The notes under the pieces: generated by a model
The model's database searches: none
Seen by the model: the letters and a program-made list of their open reading frames with translations, nothing else
What the model was told of the DNA's origin: nothing
Part shown: piece by piece, positions 5,468 through 11,694 of the stretch
Numbering within the stretch: the first letter of the stretch is position 1
Layout: each line of letters begins with the position of its first letter
NCBI GenBank assembly: GCA_031257995.1
Contig: JAIRNN010000161.1
Coordinates: 1-11,694, forward strand
Length of the DNA: 11,694 nucleotides
From: Spirochaetaceae bacterium
Lineage (GTDB): Bacteria > Spirochaetota > Spirochaetia > Treponematales > Breznakiellaceae
Direction: 5' to 3'
Position numbers and translations under genes: made by a program

Positions 5468-7730
5468 TTGGCGTTTGAAAACACTCTTTTACTGCCGATT
5501 TGTACGGAGGCTTCCGGGTCTCGTTGTTTTCCTGTGCTTGTTTCTTTTTGGATGTCAGGGGGACTTGATTGACGCATCCTACCGTGAATTTACGGCATTA
5601 ATTGAAAGCGCCGAGGTGAGCGAGCTTCTGGAATGGGATTTGTCTCTGGTGGAACGGGCCGCGAAGGAGAAGCCCAACGCCGCTTTTTACACCGCTTATC
5701 TGCTCGAAGAGAAAACCGCGCCGCAAAGTTCCGGTTCTCCCGATTCAGAAGAAGATGCCCGTATGGACGCGCTTATCTTCAAACTCTACAAAATCGCGTT
5801 GCGGGATGAGGTTGTCTGCGACGAGGCGGCACAGAGGCTGCGCCCGTTTGTGCTACGAGACCGGAAGTACGCGCGAGAGATCATCGGGATTACGGCAAGC
5901 TCTCAGGGGCTCCGTATGTTGAAGGCGGCCACGTTTTTTACCTTGCGCTGCTATGACGAGATTCGCGCGCTTTACAGCGGGAAAGCGTCTTTCACGGGCG
6001 CGGAAACGATTTCCTCATGGGATAACGCGTTCCTGCTCTTGGCCCGACTGTTGCAAAATGACGATAGGCCGGACAACAACATCTATGAAGAAGCCGCGCA
6101 TTTCTTTCTTTCAGGCGAGATTGATGCCGCCCGGCGTTGGTGCTGGGAAAAGATCGCCGCGCGGGAACTCGCTCCCTTTCCCGAAGCCGAAAAGTACGCG
6201 ATTCGCGGGCGTTTTTTCACCGCCGATTATGCCTACAGAAACGCGCTTGCGTTGTTCCGCTTATCTTACGCGCTTGACTCCCGGCTGTTTTTCCGTAACG
6301 GAGACCTTGTTACCGACTTGGGACGGGCGTTCCTCTACGGCGGCAATCAGGAAGAGGGGGCAGACCTTTTTGCGCGTTGGGAGGCGGTGGCCGCTCGGGG
6401 AGGCGGCGATGCTCAGACGGCGGGGGATTTCCGTTATAAGTGCCTCTACTATGCCGCCCGCATGATGAGGGCAAGCGGCAAGCCGGATCGTGCCGCCGAA
6501 TATTTTACCCGAGCCATCCGGATCGCACCCGATGATTTACAACGGGACGCCTGTATCTGGTATATCGTCGAGATGGGGTTCAACAAGAACACCGAAACGG
6601 GCATTGCGCTCTTGGAACAATGGGCAGACAAATGGCATGACGGCGACTATTTTGCCGATCTTTACGACCGGGCGGCGCAATGGGCGGTGTCGCGAAAGAA
6701 CTGGAGCGCCCTTGTCCGGCTTTTTCCGGCGATAGAGCGGGGAAACTCCGGGTTTACCCGCGCAAAATACGCCTATATCATCGGCCGGGCATTGGAGGAA
6801 GGGCGTACCGGTCCACTGGACAGAACGCCCGATGCCTTTTTTGCTATCGCCTACAACGAAACCGCCGCGCCCTACTATTACAACGAGGCGTTTCTCTATT
6901 ACCGGGCGTTGGCCGGGTTTAAGCTGGGCAAAGAGCCTCTGTTTATCGAGAAGCGTCAAGAAGCCGAAACCGCTGCCCCCGCTTCTATCACCTCCAAAGA
7001 CGGCATATTTTTGGAAGGGTTTTTCACCTACGGGGCGAAGAAATACGCTCCCGCATGGATCAAGGACTATGCGGAAACGTTGCCGCTTGACGAATTGCGT
7101 GTGCTGACCGGAATGTTAAGCGAGGAAGGGTTTTGGGGTGAGGCGATAAGGCTTTGTGTCGTTTATATGAAACGCCCGGACTTTGTGGTAACCGTCGAGG
7201 ACATCGCGCTCTACTATCCCCGTGGCTATGCGGACCTTGTGGGCCTTTTCGCACAACAGTTCGCCATCGATGAGGGAATTCTCTTGGGACTTATCCGCAC
7301 GGAAAGTATCTTCGTTCCCGACATCGTATCGCGGGTCGGGGCGGGCGGTCTTATGCAGCTTATGCCTGAAACCGCGCTTGATACGGCCCGGGCAATCGCG
7401 AAGCAGGGCGGCCCTGACTATGTTGTGGACGGCACGGTTGACCGGGCGAATCCTGGGACAAACATCCACATCGGGACGTATTTTCTCCGCCATCTTATGA
7501 ACACGCAGGCAACGCCGTTACACGCGCTTCTCTCTTACAACGGCGGGCCCAACCGGATACGCCGCCTCGACCGCGCCCCTGATCTTCCGCCCGACCTGTT
7601 TATGGAGAGCATTGACATCAAAGAAACCCGCGAGTACGGAAAAAAAGTCCTCGCCTCCGCGATTCTCTACAATTATTTCTATTTTTCTCTCAAGTCCGAC
7701 ACGTTAATTGCCGATATTATTGGTAATTAG
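5424..7730 (+). CDS. Lipoprotein soluble lytic transglycosylase (Slt-like, TPR-rich)
   Basis: A murein-cleaving enzyme of up to 768 residues. It has a lipoprotein signal, with a hydrophobic stretch ending LFGC (Cys44, lipobox), so it should be lipid-anchored outside the inner membrane. Residues about 60-590 form a long alpha-helical, TPR-like repeat region, as in the superhelical ring of Slt70. The C-terminal catalytic domain (about 600-740) has the family motifs: IRTES with catalytic Glu627, GGLMQLMP (641-648) and SYNGGPNR (704-711). The start is uncertain: ATG 5424 overlaps the upstream gene by 44 bases and adds 17 extra residues, whereas TTG at 5475, just after the upstream stop, gives a typical signal peptide (Cys at 27). 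The stop lies 3 bases before ftsK. The operon suggests septal or cell-elongation peptidoglycan turnover. Confidence 0.88.
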   Translation: MTRPARLSEPKLLGNWRLKTLFYCRFVRRLPGLVVFLCLFLFGCQGDLIDASYREFTALIESAEVSELLEWDLSLVERAAKEKPNAAFYTAYLLEEKTAPQSSGSPDSEEDARMDALIFKLYKIALRDEVVCDEAAQRLRPFVLRDRKYAREIIGITASSQGLRMLKAATFFTLRCYDEIRALYSGKASFTGAETISSWDNAFLLLARLLQNDDRPDNNIYEEAAHFFLSGEIDAARRWCWEKIAARELAPFPEAEKYAIRGRFFTADYAYRNALALFRLSYALDSRLFFRNGDLVTDLGRAFLYGGNQEEGADLFARWEAVAARGGGDAQTAGDFRYKCLYYAARMMRASGKPDRAAEYFTRAIRIAPDDLQRDACIWYIVEMGFNKNTETGIALLEQWADKWHDGDYFADLYDRAAQWAVSRKNWSALVRLFPAIERGNSGFTRAKYAYIIGRALEEGRTGPLDRTPDAFFAIAYNETAAPYYYNEAFLYYRALAGFKLGKEPLFIEKRQEAETAAPASITSKDGIFLEGFFTYGAKKYAPAWIKDYAETLPLDELRVLTGMLSEEGFWGEAIRLCVVYMKRPDFVVTVEDIALYYPRGYADLVGLFAQQFAIDEGILLGLIRTESIFVPDIVSRVGAGGLMQLMPETALDTARAIAKQGGPDYVVDGTVDRANPGTNIHIGTYFLRHLMNTQATPLHALLSYNGGPNRIRRLDRAPDLPPDLFMESIDIKETREYGKKVLASAILYNYFYFSLKSDTLIADIIGN

Positions 7731-7733
7731 TTT

Positions 7734-10472
7734 ATGAAAGCCGGCAGTTTGTTTTCCGCAAAAAACAGTTTGAGCCGCAATGCCTCGGTTGCGCGCAATG
7801 CCTCGATCGCGGTCGCCTTTACGCTTATCCTCTTGGCCGCAATTGCCGTTGTCTGTGTTGCCGTCGCGCTCGCGGTCCCCGGCAATCCCCGTAAAGGGCT
7901 GGGAAACTTGTTTCTCAACGCCTACGGACTGCTTGCGTTTCTTGTTCCCGCATGGTTCGTTTGGGGCGCGACAATTCTATGGTCGCCGATTTTTTCACCC
8001 CGTGCTATTTTTGCGCTCGACACGAGCATCGTCCCGTTCTTTACGCTGGCGGCCGGGTTTTACTACACCCGCAGATTCGCCCGTTTTGCCGAAAACTCAC
8101 CGGTTCTCACCGTGCTTGGCCTGCATGGGTTCAGTTTAACGATAGTCGCCATTGCCCTGATGGAAACCGTGGTCATCGGAGTGCTTGCCTATAAACTGTT
8201 CCCGCAAACCCCCATGCGCCGGAAAGGCTTCCGCTATCCTGTTTCACCGAAAACACGGAAAACGACGCTGAGTGAAGCCGATATTAACGAACGCCTCCGC
8301 GAGGGGACCATTCTCGATTTTGCCGAAGACCATCCCGATATGCCGCGCAGTTACACGGAACCTTTTACCGTTATCAGGACACCCCTTTACGGGGAAATCC
8401 CGCTGGTCAGGGAACCGGAACTGCCGAACCCCGTTGACGACGTGATATTGGAAGTTGATCCGGCGTTTACCGGCAACGATAATGATCTGGTAGAGGAACC
8501 GCGCCGCGAACCCGATGTTTCAGAAAACGATGCCGGTGACGAGGAACATTTGCGCGAAACAATCGAATCACTCAGTCCCGCGCTCACCGATCTTGACATG
8601 GTGTTAAACGATCTGCTTGCTGAGATACCGCCCACAGCGCGTGAAGATGCGGTTACTCTTGACGGGCCGGAACATCTGGTTGACGACCTCAACGAATCGG
8701 TCTCGCCCCTATTGCTTAACGGCACGGAGCTCGAAGTTGAAGACGCTTTTGAACAGCCGACGGTTATTGATGAGTTTGCCAAACCGGTCGAATTGGAAAC
8801 GGCGGAAGGAACCGTTGAACTTGACGAACTTGATGAAGTTAGCGCAGTTGACGAAATTGGCGAAGTTGAAGCCCTCGATGAACCGGAAGAACTGAATGAA
8901 CCGGAAGAACGCGGAGAAGCCGGGGAACCTGCGGCTCTTGCCGCAGCCTTTGATACGGCGGATACCTCTATTGAAATAGAAGAAATTGACGAGTTTGATA
9001 AAGCGGCGGGGCAGGGCGCATTCACACGGCCTCTCCCGCAGACCACCCATTACACTCCCGCCAACTACGACATCCCTATCGACGGCATTCTCAAGGAATA
9101 CCCCGACGGCCAATACTGGATCATCGACGACGCCACCCGTGACGCGGCGCGTATCCTCAAAGAAACGCTCTTTGAGTTTAACATTGAGGCCGATGTCGTC
9201 GGTATACGGAAAGGCCCGGTCATCACGATGTTTGAAGTCTTGCCCGCGCCGGGGGTCAAACTTTCCCGTATTGTGAACCTTCAGGACAACATCGCGATGC
9301 GCCTTGCCGCCGCCTCGGTTCGTATCGTGGCGCCTATCCCCGGCAAACACGCCGTCGGCATCGAGATCCCAAACGCTCGGCGGAACATCGTCTCGTTCCG
9401 CGAGTTGATCGAGGGCGAGCGCAAAGACACGGCGAAAAAGCTGGGAATCCCTGTCATACTGGGTAAAGATGTCGCGGGCGAGGCCGTTACCATCGACCTT
9501 GCCACGATGCCCCACCTCCTTATCGCCGGGTCTACCGGTTCAGGGAAATCCGTCTGCGTAAACACGCTGATCCTCTCGATCCTCTATCGCCGCCACCCTG
9601 CGGAGTGCCGCCTCCTCCTCGTTGACCCGAAGATCGTCGAGCTCAACCTCTACAACGACATTCCGCACCTCCTCGCGCCGGTCATCACCGAACCCAAGCG
9701 GGCGCTGCAAGCCCTCCAGTACTGTATCTGTGAGATGGAACGCCGCTATAGCTGCCTCGACTCGATGCACGTCCGCGACATCAAGAGCTACAACGCCCGT
9801 ATCAAAGAACAGCGGATCGCAGCGGAACATATGCCCTATCTCGTCGTGGTCATCGACGAATTCGCCGACCTCATGGCCACCACCGGCAAGGAACTCGAAC
9901 AGACCGTCGCCCGTCTCACCGCGAAGAGCCGCGCCGTGGGCATCCACCTCGTACTTGCCACCCAGCGCCCCTCAACCGATGTGATAACCGGCCTCATCAA
10001 GAGCAATGTCCCCAGCCGCATCGCCTTCATGGTCGCCAGCCAGATCGACAGCCGTATCATCATCGATACCGCCGGCGCGGAAAAACTGCTCGGCAAGGGC
10101 GATATGCTCTACTCCGGCGTCGTCGACCCCTTTCCCGTACGTATGCAGGGCGCGTTCGTCTCCGAAGAAGAAGTCGAGCGGGTCGTCGACTACGTGAAAA
10201 CCTTAGGCGAGCCCGATTACATCGAAGACGAGATCTTTTTCGACGAGGAAGACGACCGGGACGAGGAATTCCTCGACGGGGCCGAAGACCCCCTCTACGA
10301 GAAAGCCACGGAAATCGTCCGTCAGCAGGGCCGCGCCTCCGCCAGTTACATCCAGCGCCGCCTGAAAATCGGCTACAACCGCGCCGCCCGCCTCGTCGAA
10401 CTCATGGAGTCCCACGGCATCGTCGGCCCCGCCCAAGGCTCCAAGCCCCGCGAACTCCTGCGAGCCGTGTAA
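7734..10472 (+). CDS. ftsK: DNA translocase FtsK/SpoIIIE
   Basis: A 912-residue septal DNA pump that moves chromosome ends out of the closing septum and activates XerCD recombination at dif. Four N-terminal transmembrane helices (about 24-48, 60-83, 92-111, 134-156) anchor it at the division site. A long, very acidic linker (about 185-430) is rich in Glu, Asp, Pro and Leu with ELDELDE-like units. The alpha/beta motor (about 440-830) has Walker A GSTGSGKSV (599-607), Walker B VVVIDEFADL (about 704-713) and the TQRPSTDVITGLIKSN sensor region. The C-terminal gamma winged helix (about 852-912, EKATEIVRQQGRASASYIQR) would read KOPS-like polarity sequences. The ATG at 7734 lies 3 bases after the transglycosylase stop, so it is almost certainly in the same transcript. 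Motor motifs look intact and the length is normal for the family. Confidence 0.95.
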   Translation: MKAGSLFSAKNSLSRNASVARNASIAVAFTLILLAAIAVVCVAVALAVPGNPRKGLGNLFLNAYGLLAFLVPAWFVWGATILWSPIFSPRAIFALDTSIVPFFTLAAGFYYTRRFARFAENSPVLTVLGLHGFSLTIVAIALMETVVIGVLAYKLFPQTPMRRKGFRYPVSPKTRKTTLSEADINERLREGTILDFAEDHPDMPRSYTEPFTVIRTPLYGEIPLVREPELPNPVDDVILEVDPAFTGNDNDLVEEPRREPDVSENDAGDEEHLRETIESLSPALTDLDMVLNDLLAEIPPTAREDAVTLDGPEHLVDDLNESVSPLLLNGTELEVEDAFEQPTVIDEFAKPVELETAEGTVELDELDEVSAVDEIGEVEALDEPEELNEPEERGEAGEPAALAAAFDTADTSIEIEEIDEFDKAAGQGAFTRPLPQTTHYTPANYDIPIDGILKEYPDGQYWIIDDATRDAARILKETLFEFNIEADVVGIRKGPVITMFEVLPAPGVKLSRIVNLQDNIAMRLAAASVRIVAPIPGKHAVGIEIPNARRNIVSFRELIEGERKDTAKKLGIPVILGKDVAGEAVTIDLATMPHLLIAGSTGSGKSVCVNTLILSILYRRHPAECRLLLVDPKIVELNLYNDIPHLLAPVITEPKRALQALQYCICEMERRYSCLDSMHVRDIKSYNARIKEQRIAAEHMPYLVVVIDEFADLMATTGKELEQTVARLTAKSRAVGIHLVLATQRPSTDVITGLIKSNVPSRIAFMVASQIDSRIIIDTAGAEKLLGKGDMLYSGVVDPFPVRMQGAFVSEEEVERVVDYVKTLGEPDYIEDEIFFDEEDDRDEEFLDGAEDPLYEKATEIVRQQGRASASYIQRRLKIGYNRAARLVELMESHGIVGPAQGSKPRELLRAV

Positions 10473-10495
10473 CCCCCCTAGCCCCTTCGGGGGAA
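10473..10495 (+). terminator. Weak terminator-like hairpin after ftsK
   Basis: CCCCTTCGGGG (10482-10492) and an outer CCCCC/GGGGG pairing could form a small stem directly after the ftsK stop. No T-run follows, so it is a poor intrinsic terminator and may be a decayed repeat. Confidence 0.25.
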
Positions 10496-10527
10496 TCGAA
10501 AATGGATAATGTCATAAAGGTTTTGAT

Positions 10528-10547
10528 ATATGAGCCTGTTCCAAAAC
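10528..10547 (+). repeat. Left terminal inverted repeat
   Basis: ATATGAGCCTGTTCCAAAAC, a perfect reverse complement of 10919-10938. Confidence 0.8.
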
Positions 10548-10934
10548 TCATTTGTATTAGGGTATTTCTGTCAGTCGACAAAGAGGCAAGGAATTAACCG
10601 CGAAAGCGAATAACGATAGAGGCGTACTGGTTTGATAGCCTGTCGGCTTTACAAACACTCTTGAAAGCTGACAAAACAGACGAATTGGCGATAAAAGGCG
10701 CGGCTGCCGGTAAAGATCTTCCGCGCCTTCAGTACCGCAGTGCCGAAGCTGGTATCCAAGCGCCGCCTTTATTGGCGTCGCGCCATGCTGCATAACCGCG
10801 CTAACGCCCCCAGCACAACCTACGGTTGTGCCTGTTTCGGGCGCGGCATTGGGCTCCTTCGCGGTTAAATTTTCTTGAAGGCTCGCTGTGAATGTGGTAG
10901 TTCTAAGATTCGCGCGGGGTTTTGGAACAGGCTC
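10532..10934. mobile_element. MITE-like 403-bp non-coding element
   Basis: The ends GAGCCTGTTCCAAAAC (10532-10547) and its exact reverse complement (10919-10934) are perfect inverted repeats. ATAT flanks both ends (10528-10531, 10935-10938); because ATAT is self-complementary it may be a 4-bp target duplication or part of a 20-bp inverted repeat. A second, nested inverted pair lies inside, TTAACCGCGA (10594-10603) and TCGCGGTTAA (10859-10868), at nearly equal distances from the ends. Inside there is a strong hairpin, GCACAACC/GGTTGTGC (10813-10831). No transposase is encoded; the open frame at 10557-10793 (minus) has no Shine-Dalgarno or motif I recognise. The length and ends fit a non-autonomous element mobilised by a full-length IS elsewhere in the genome. 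Confidence 0.65.
10813..10831. other. Perfect 8-bp hairpin inside the MITE-like element
   Basis: GCACAACC-TAC-GGTTGTGC forms an 8-bp stem with a 3-base loop. It is nested in a longer pairing of TAACCGCG (10793-10800) with CGCGGTTA (10860-10867), so the region could fold into a branched single-strand structure. Confidence 0.6.
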
Positions 10935-10938
10935 ATAT
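10919..10938 (-). repeat. Right terminal inverted repeat
   Basis: GTTTTGGAACAGGCTCATAT, a perfect reverse complement of 10528-10547. It ends 12 bases before the stop codon of the minus-strand membrane-protein remnant. Confidence 0.8.
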
Positions 10939-10950
10939 TACTTTCTCTTT

Positions 10951-11304
10951 TTATCCGTTCTCATTTGAAAAAAATGAAAAGACGGCGGTTACAATTACAA
11001 CTACGCCGTAAAGAGTTGAAAGAAGACGGAACAGGGCATAAGCGATTTTGTCGGTTCCGGTTTTTGTGAGAACCACCAGGATAAAAGTAACCCCACCGAT
11101 ACGAGCGTTAAACGCCGGTGTGCCCGCGAGATTACAACCGAAAAGGGTAATCACCACTCCAAGCATTATCAAAAAAATAACTAACCATTGGTTATCGGCA
11201 TGGGCATCTAACAATACAACCAAAATTCCAATTGCTCCACCTATAGCGGTAACGATAAGACGTATAATTCCCGCTTTCAGACTGAGTTTTACCCCTTCTT
11301 GTAC
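10951..11304 (-). pseudogene. 5'-truncated small membrane-protein gene
   Basis: A minus-strand frame of about 118 codons runs without stop from about 11304 to the stop at 10951. It encodes hydrophobic segments: LIVTAIGGAIGILVVLL, WLVIFLIMLGVVITLF, IGGVTFILVVL, and LYGVVVIVTAVFSFF near the end. The last helix is followed by a short polar tail. This is a plausible three- or four-helix membrane protein of unknown family. No ATG or GTG opens the frame; the only in-frame candidate, TTG at 11223, would drop the first helix and has no convincing Shine-Dalgarno. The frame runs straight into the end of the IS at about 11305, so the natural start was probably lost when the IS inserted. A short functional product from the TTG cannot be excluded. 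Confidence 0.45.
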
Positions 11305-11694
11305 CAGGGCAACAGCATTTACTCGCCGAACAACACCTTGTGGAGAAAATCTGGGACAAGGCCGGCTCTGAGCATTTTCCGTTTGACGCTTGCCCGTTTT
11401 CCCCCGTCAGCGGCCCAAAGCGGCTTTAACGACGCTTCCCTCAGCATGTTCAGGTTTTTGGGCGGGCCGTCTTTTTTCGCCCGGCATCCGTCTTCCTTAA
11501 AGTTCACGTCAAGCATCCAACGCGGTCCGTTCCCTGTTCCCCAACGCCCCCGAATATCCTCCCCGAATCCTTCCGCAGGCGTATCCTTATTGCTGATAAA
11601 ATACCGGACACGAACACCCGTTTCATCCCCCGCCGTACGGCTCGCCCGGCATTCTATGACGCCCGCAAGGCCCTTCCATTCCTTCTTCCCGCTC
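11305..11694 (-). mobile_element. ISAs1-family insertion sequence, right end (partial)
   Basis: The transposase 3' end (11319 to the edge) lies 14 bases from CAGGGCAACAGCA (11305-11317), which is my guess for the terminal inverted repeat because ISAs1-type elements end close to the transposase stop. The other end is outside the window, so the repeat and target duplication cannot be checked here. Confidence 0.5.
11319..11694 (-). CDS. ISAs1-family transposase, C-terminal part (runs off the window)
   Basis: The frame is open from the right edge to the stop at 11319, giving about 124 residues of the C-terminal third of a DDE transposase. Family landmarks in order are: EWKGLAGVIECR, VRVRYFISNKDTPAEGF, IRGRWGTGNGPRWMLDVNFKED, PPKNLNMLREASL, and KRKMLRAGLVPDFLHKVLF. 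These match the end of ISAs1/H-repeat-associated transposases in order and spacing. Normally the motif before HW.LDV.F.ED reads WGIEN, supplying the catalytic Glu. Here it reads WGTGNGPRW, so the Glu seems to be replaced by Gly and the enzyme may be inactive. The N-terminal DD residues are outside the window. Confidence 0.8.
   Translation of the reverse strand, partial: SGKKEWKGLAGVIECRASRTAGDETGVRVRYFISNKDTPAEGFGEDIRGRWGTGNGPRWMLDVNFKEDGCRAKKDGPPKNLNMLREASLKPLWAADGGKRASVKRKMLRAGLVPDFLHKVLFGE

Noticed and set aside
8387..9046. 219-codon minus-strand Ser-rich frame within ftsK
   Set aside because: It is the complement of the Glu/Asp-rich linker codons; the low-complexity Ser composition follows directly from the coding strand.
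10793..10870. Integron attC-like site (GTTAAAT end, paired TAACCGCG/CGCGGTTA arms, central hairpin)
   Set aside because: The left arm does not fit RYYYAAC and the inner arms are strongly asymmetric (4 versus about 16 bases). It is better explained as internal structure of the MITE-like element.

Overview
The window looks like part of a spirochaete chromosome, most plausibly a gut-type treponeme. This is an inference from remembered resemblance, not from a search. The clues are a moderately high G+C content, a YkoD/YkoC-type ECF transporter, an HU-like gene start, a solitary coiled-coil PD-(D/E)XK protein, a lytic transglycosylase lipoprotein followed by ftsK, and G/C-rich dispersed repeats between genes.

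Region 1 (1-3007, + strand): a dispersed repeat ends in a terminator-like hairpin. It is followed by a probable promoter and a strong Shine-Dalgarno in front of a 56-codon ORF that looks like the first part of an HU-family protein. That ORF overlaps, by GTGA, a 589-residue double ABC ATPase (YkoD type), which overlaps by ATGA an EcfT/YkoC-type transmembrane protein. Together these give the ATPase and coupling parts of an ECF importer, probably for thiamine or its HMP precursor. The substrate-binding S component (YkoE) is not in the window.

Region 2 (3008-4753): an inverted copy of the same repeat, then a minus-strand gene for a coiled-coil PD-(D/E)XK nuclease-like protein with its own promoter. 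About 860 bases without a convincing gene follow. They hold several small direct and inverted repeats, a third copy of the G/C-rich repeat, and a near-consensus sigma-70 promoter.

Region 3 (4754-10472, + strand): a compact three-gene operon. It encodes a single-pass membrane protein whose cytoplasmic part resembles the Hsp70 substrate-binding beta-sandwich, a lipoprotein soluble-lytic-transglycosylase-like enzyme, and the DNA translocase FtsK. The likely common theme is the cell envelope and division. The promoter in front of it would start transcription at or beside the first ATG, suggesting a leaderless message.

Region 4 (10473-11694): a mobile-element landing zone. It contains a 403-bp non-coding element with perfect terminal inverted repeats (MITE-like), the remains of a small membrane-protein gene on the minus strand, and the 3' end of an ISAs1-family transposase gene running off the right edge. 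That IS appears to have cut off the 5' end of the membrane-protein gene.

No rRNA, tRNA or CRISPR array was seen. The best candidates for something undescribed are the Hsp70-SBD-like/transglycosylase/FtsK operon with its leaderless promoter, the three-copy repeat family, the MITE-like element, and the HU-fragment/ykoD junction.
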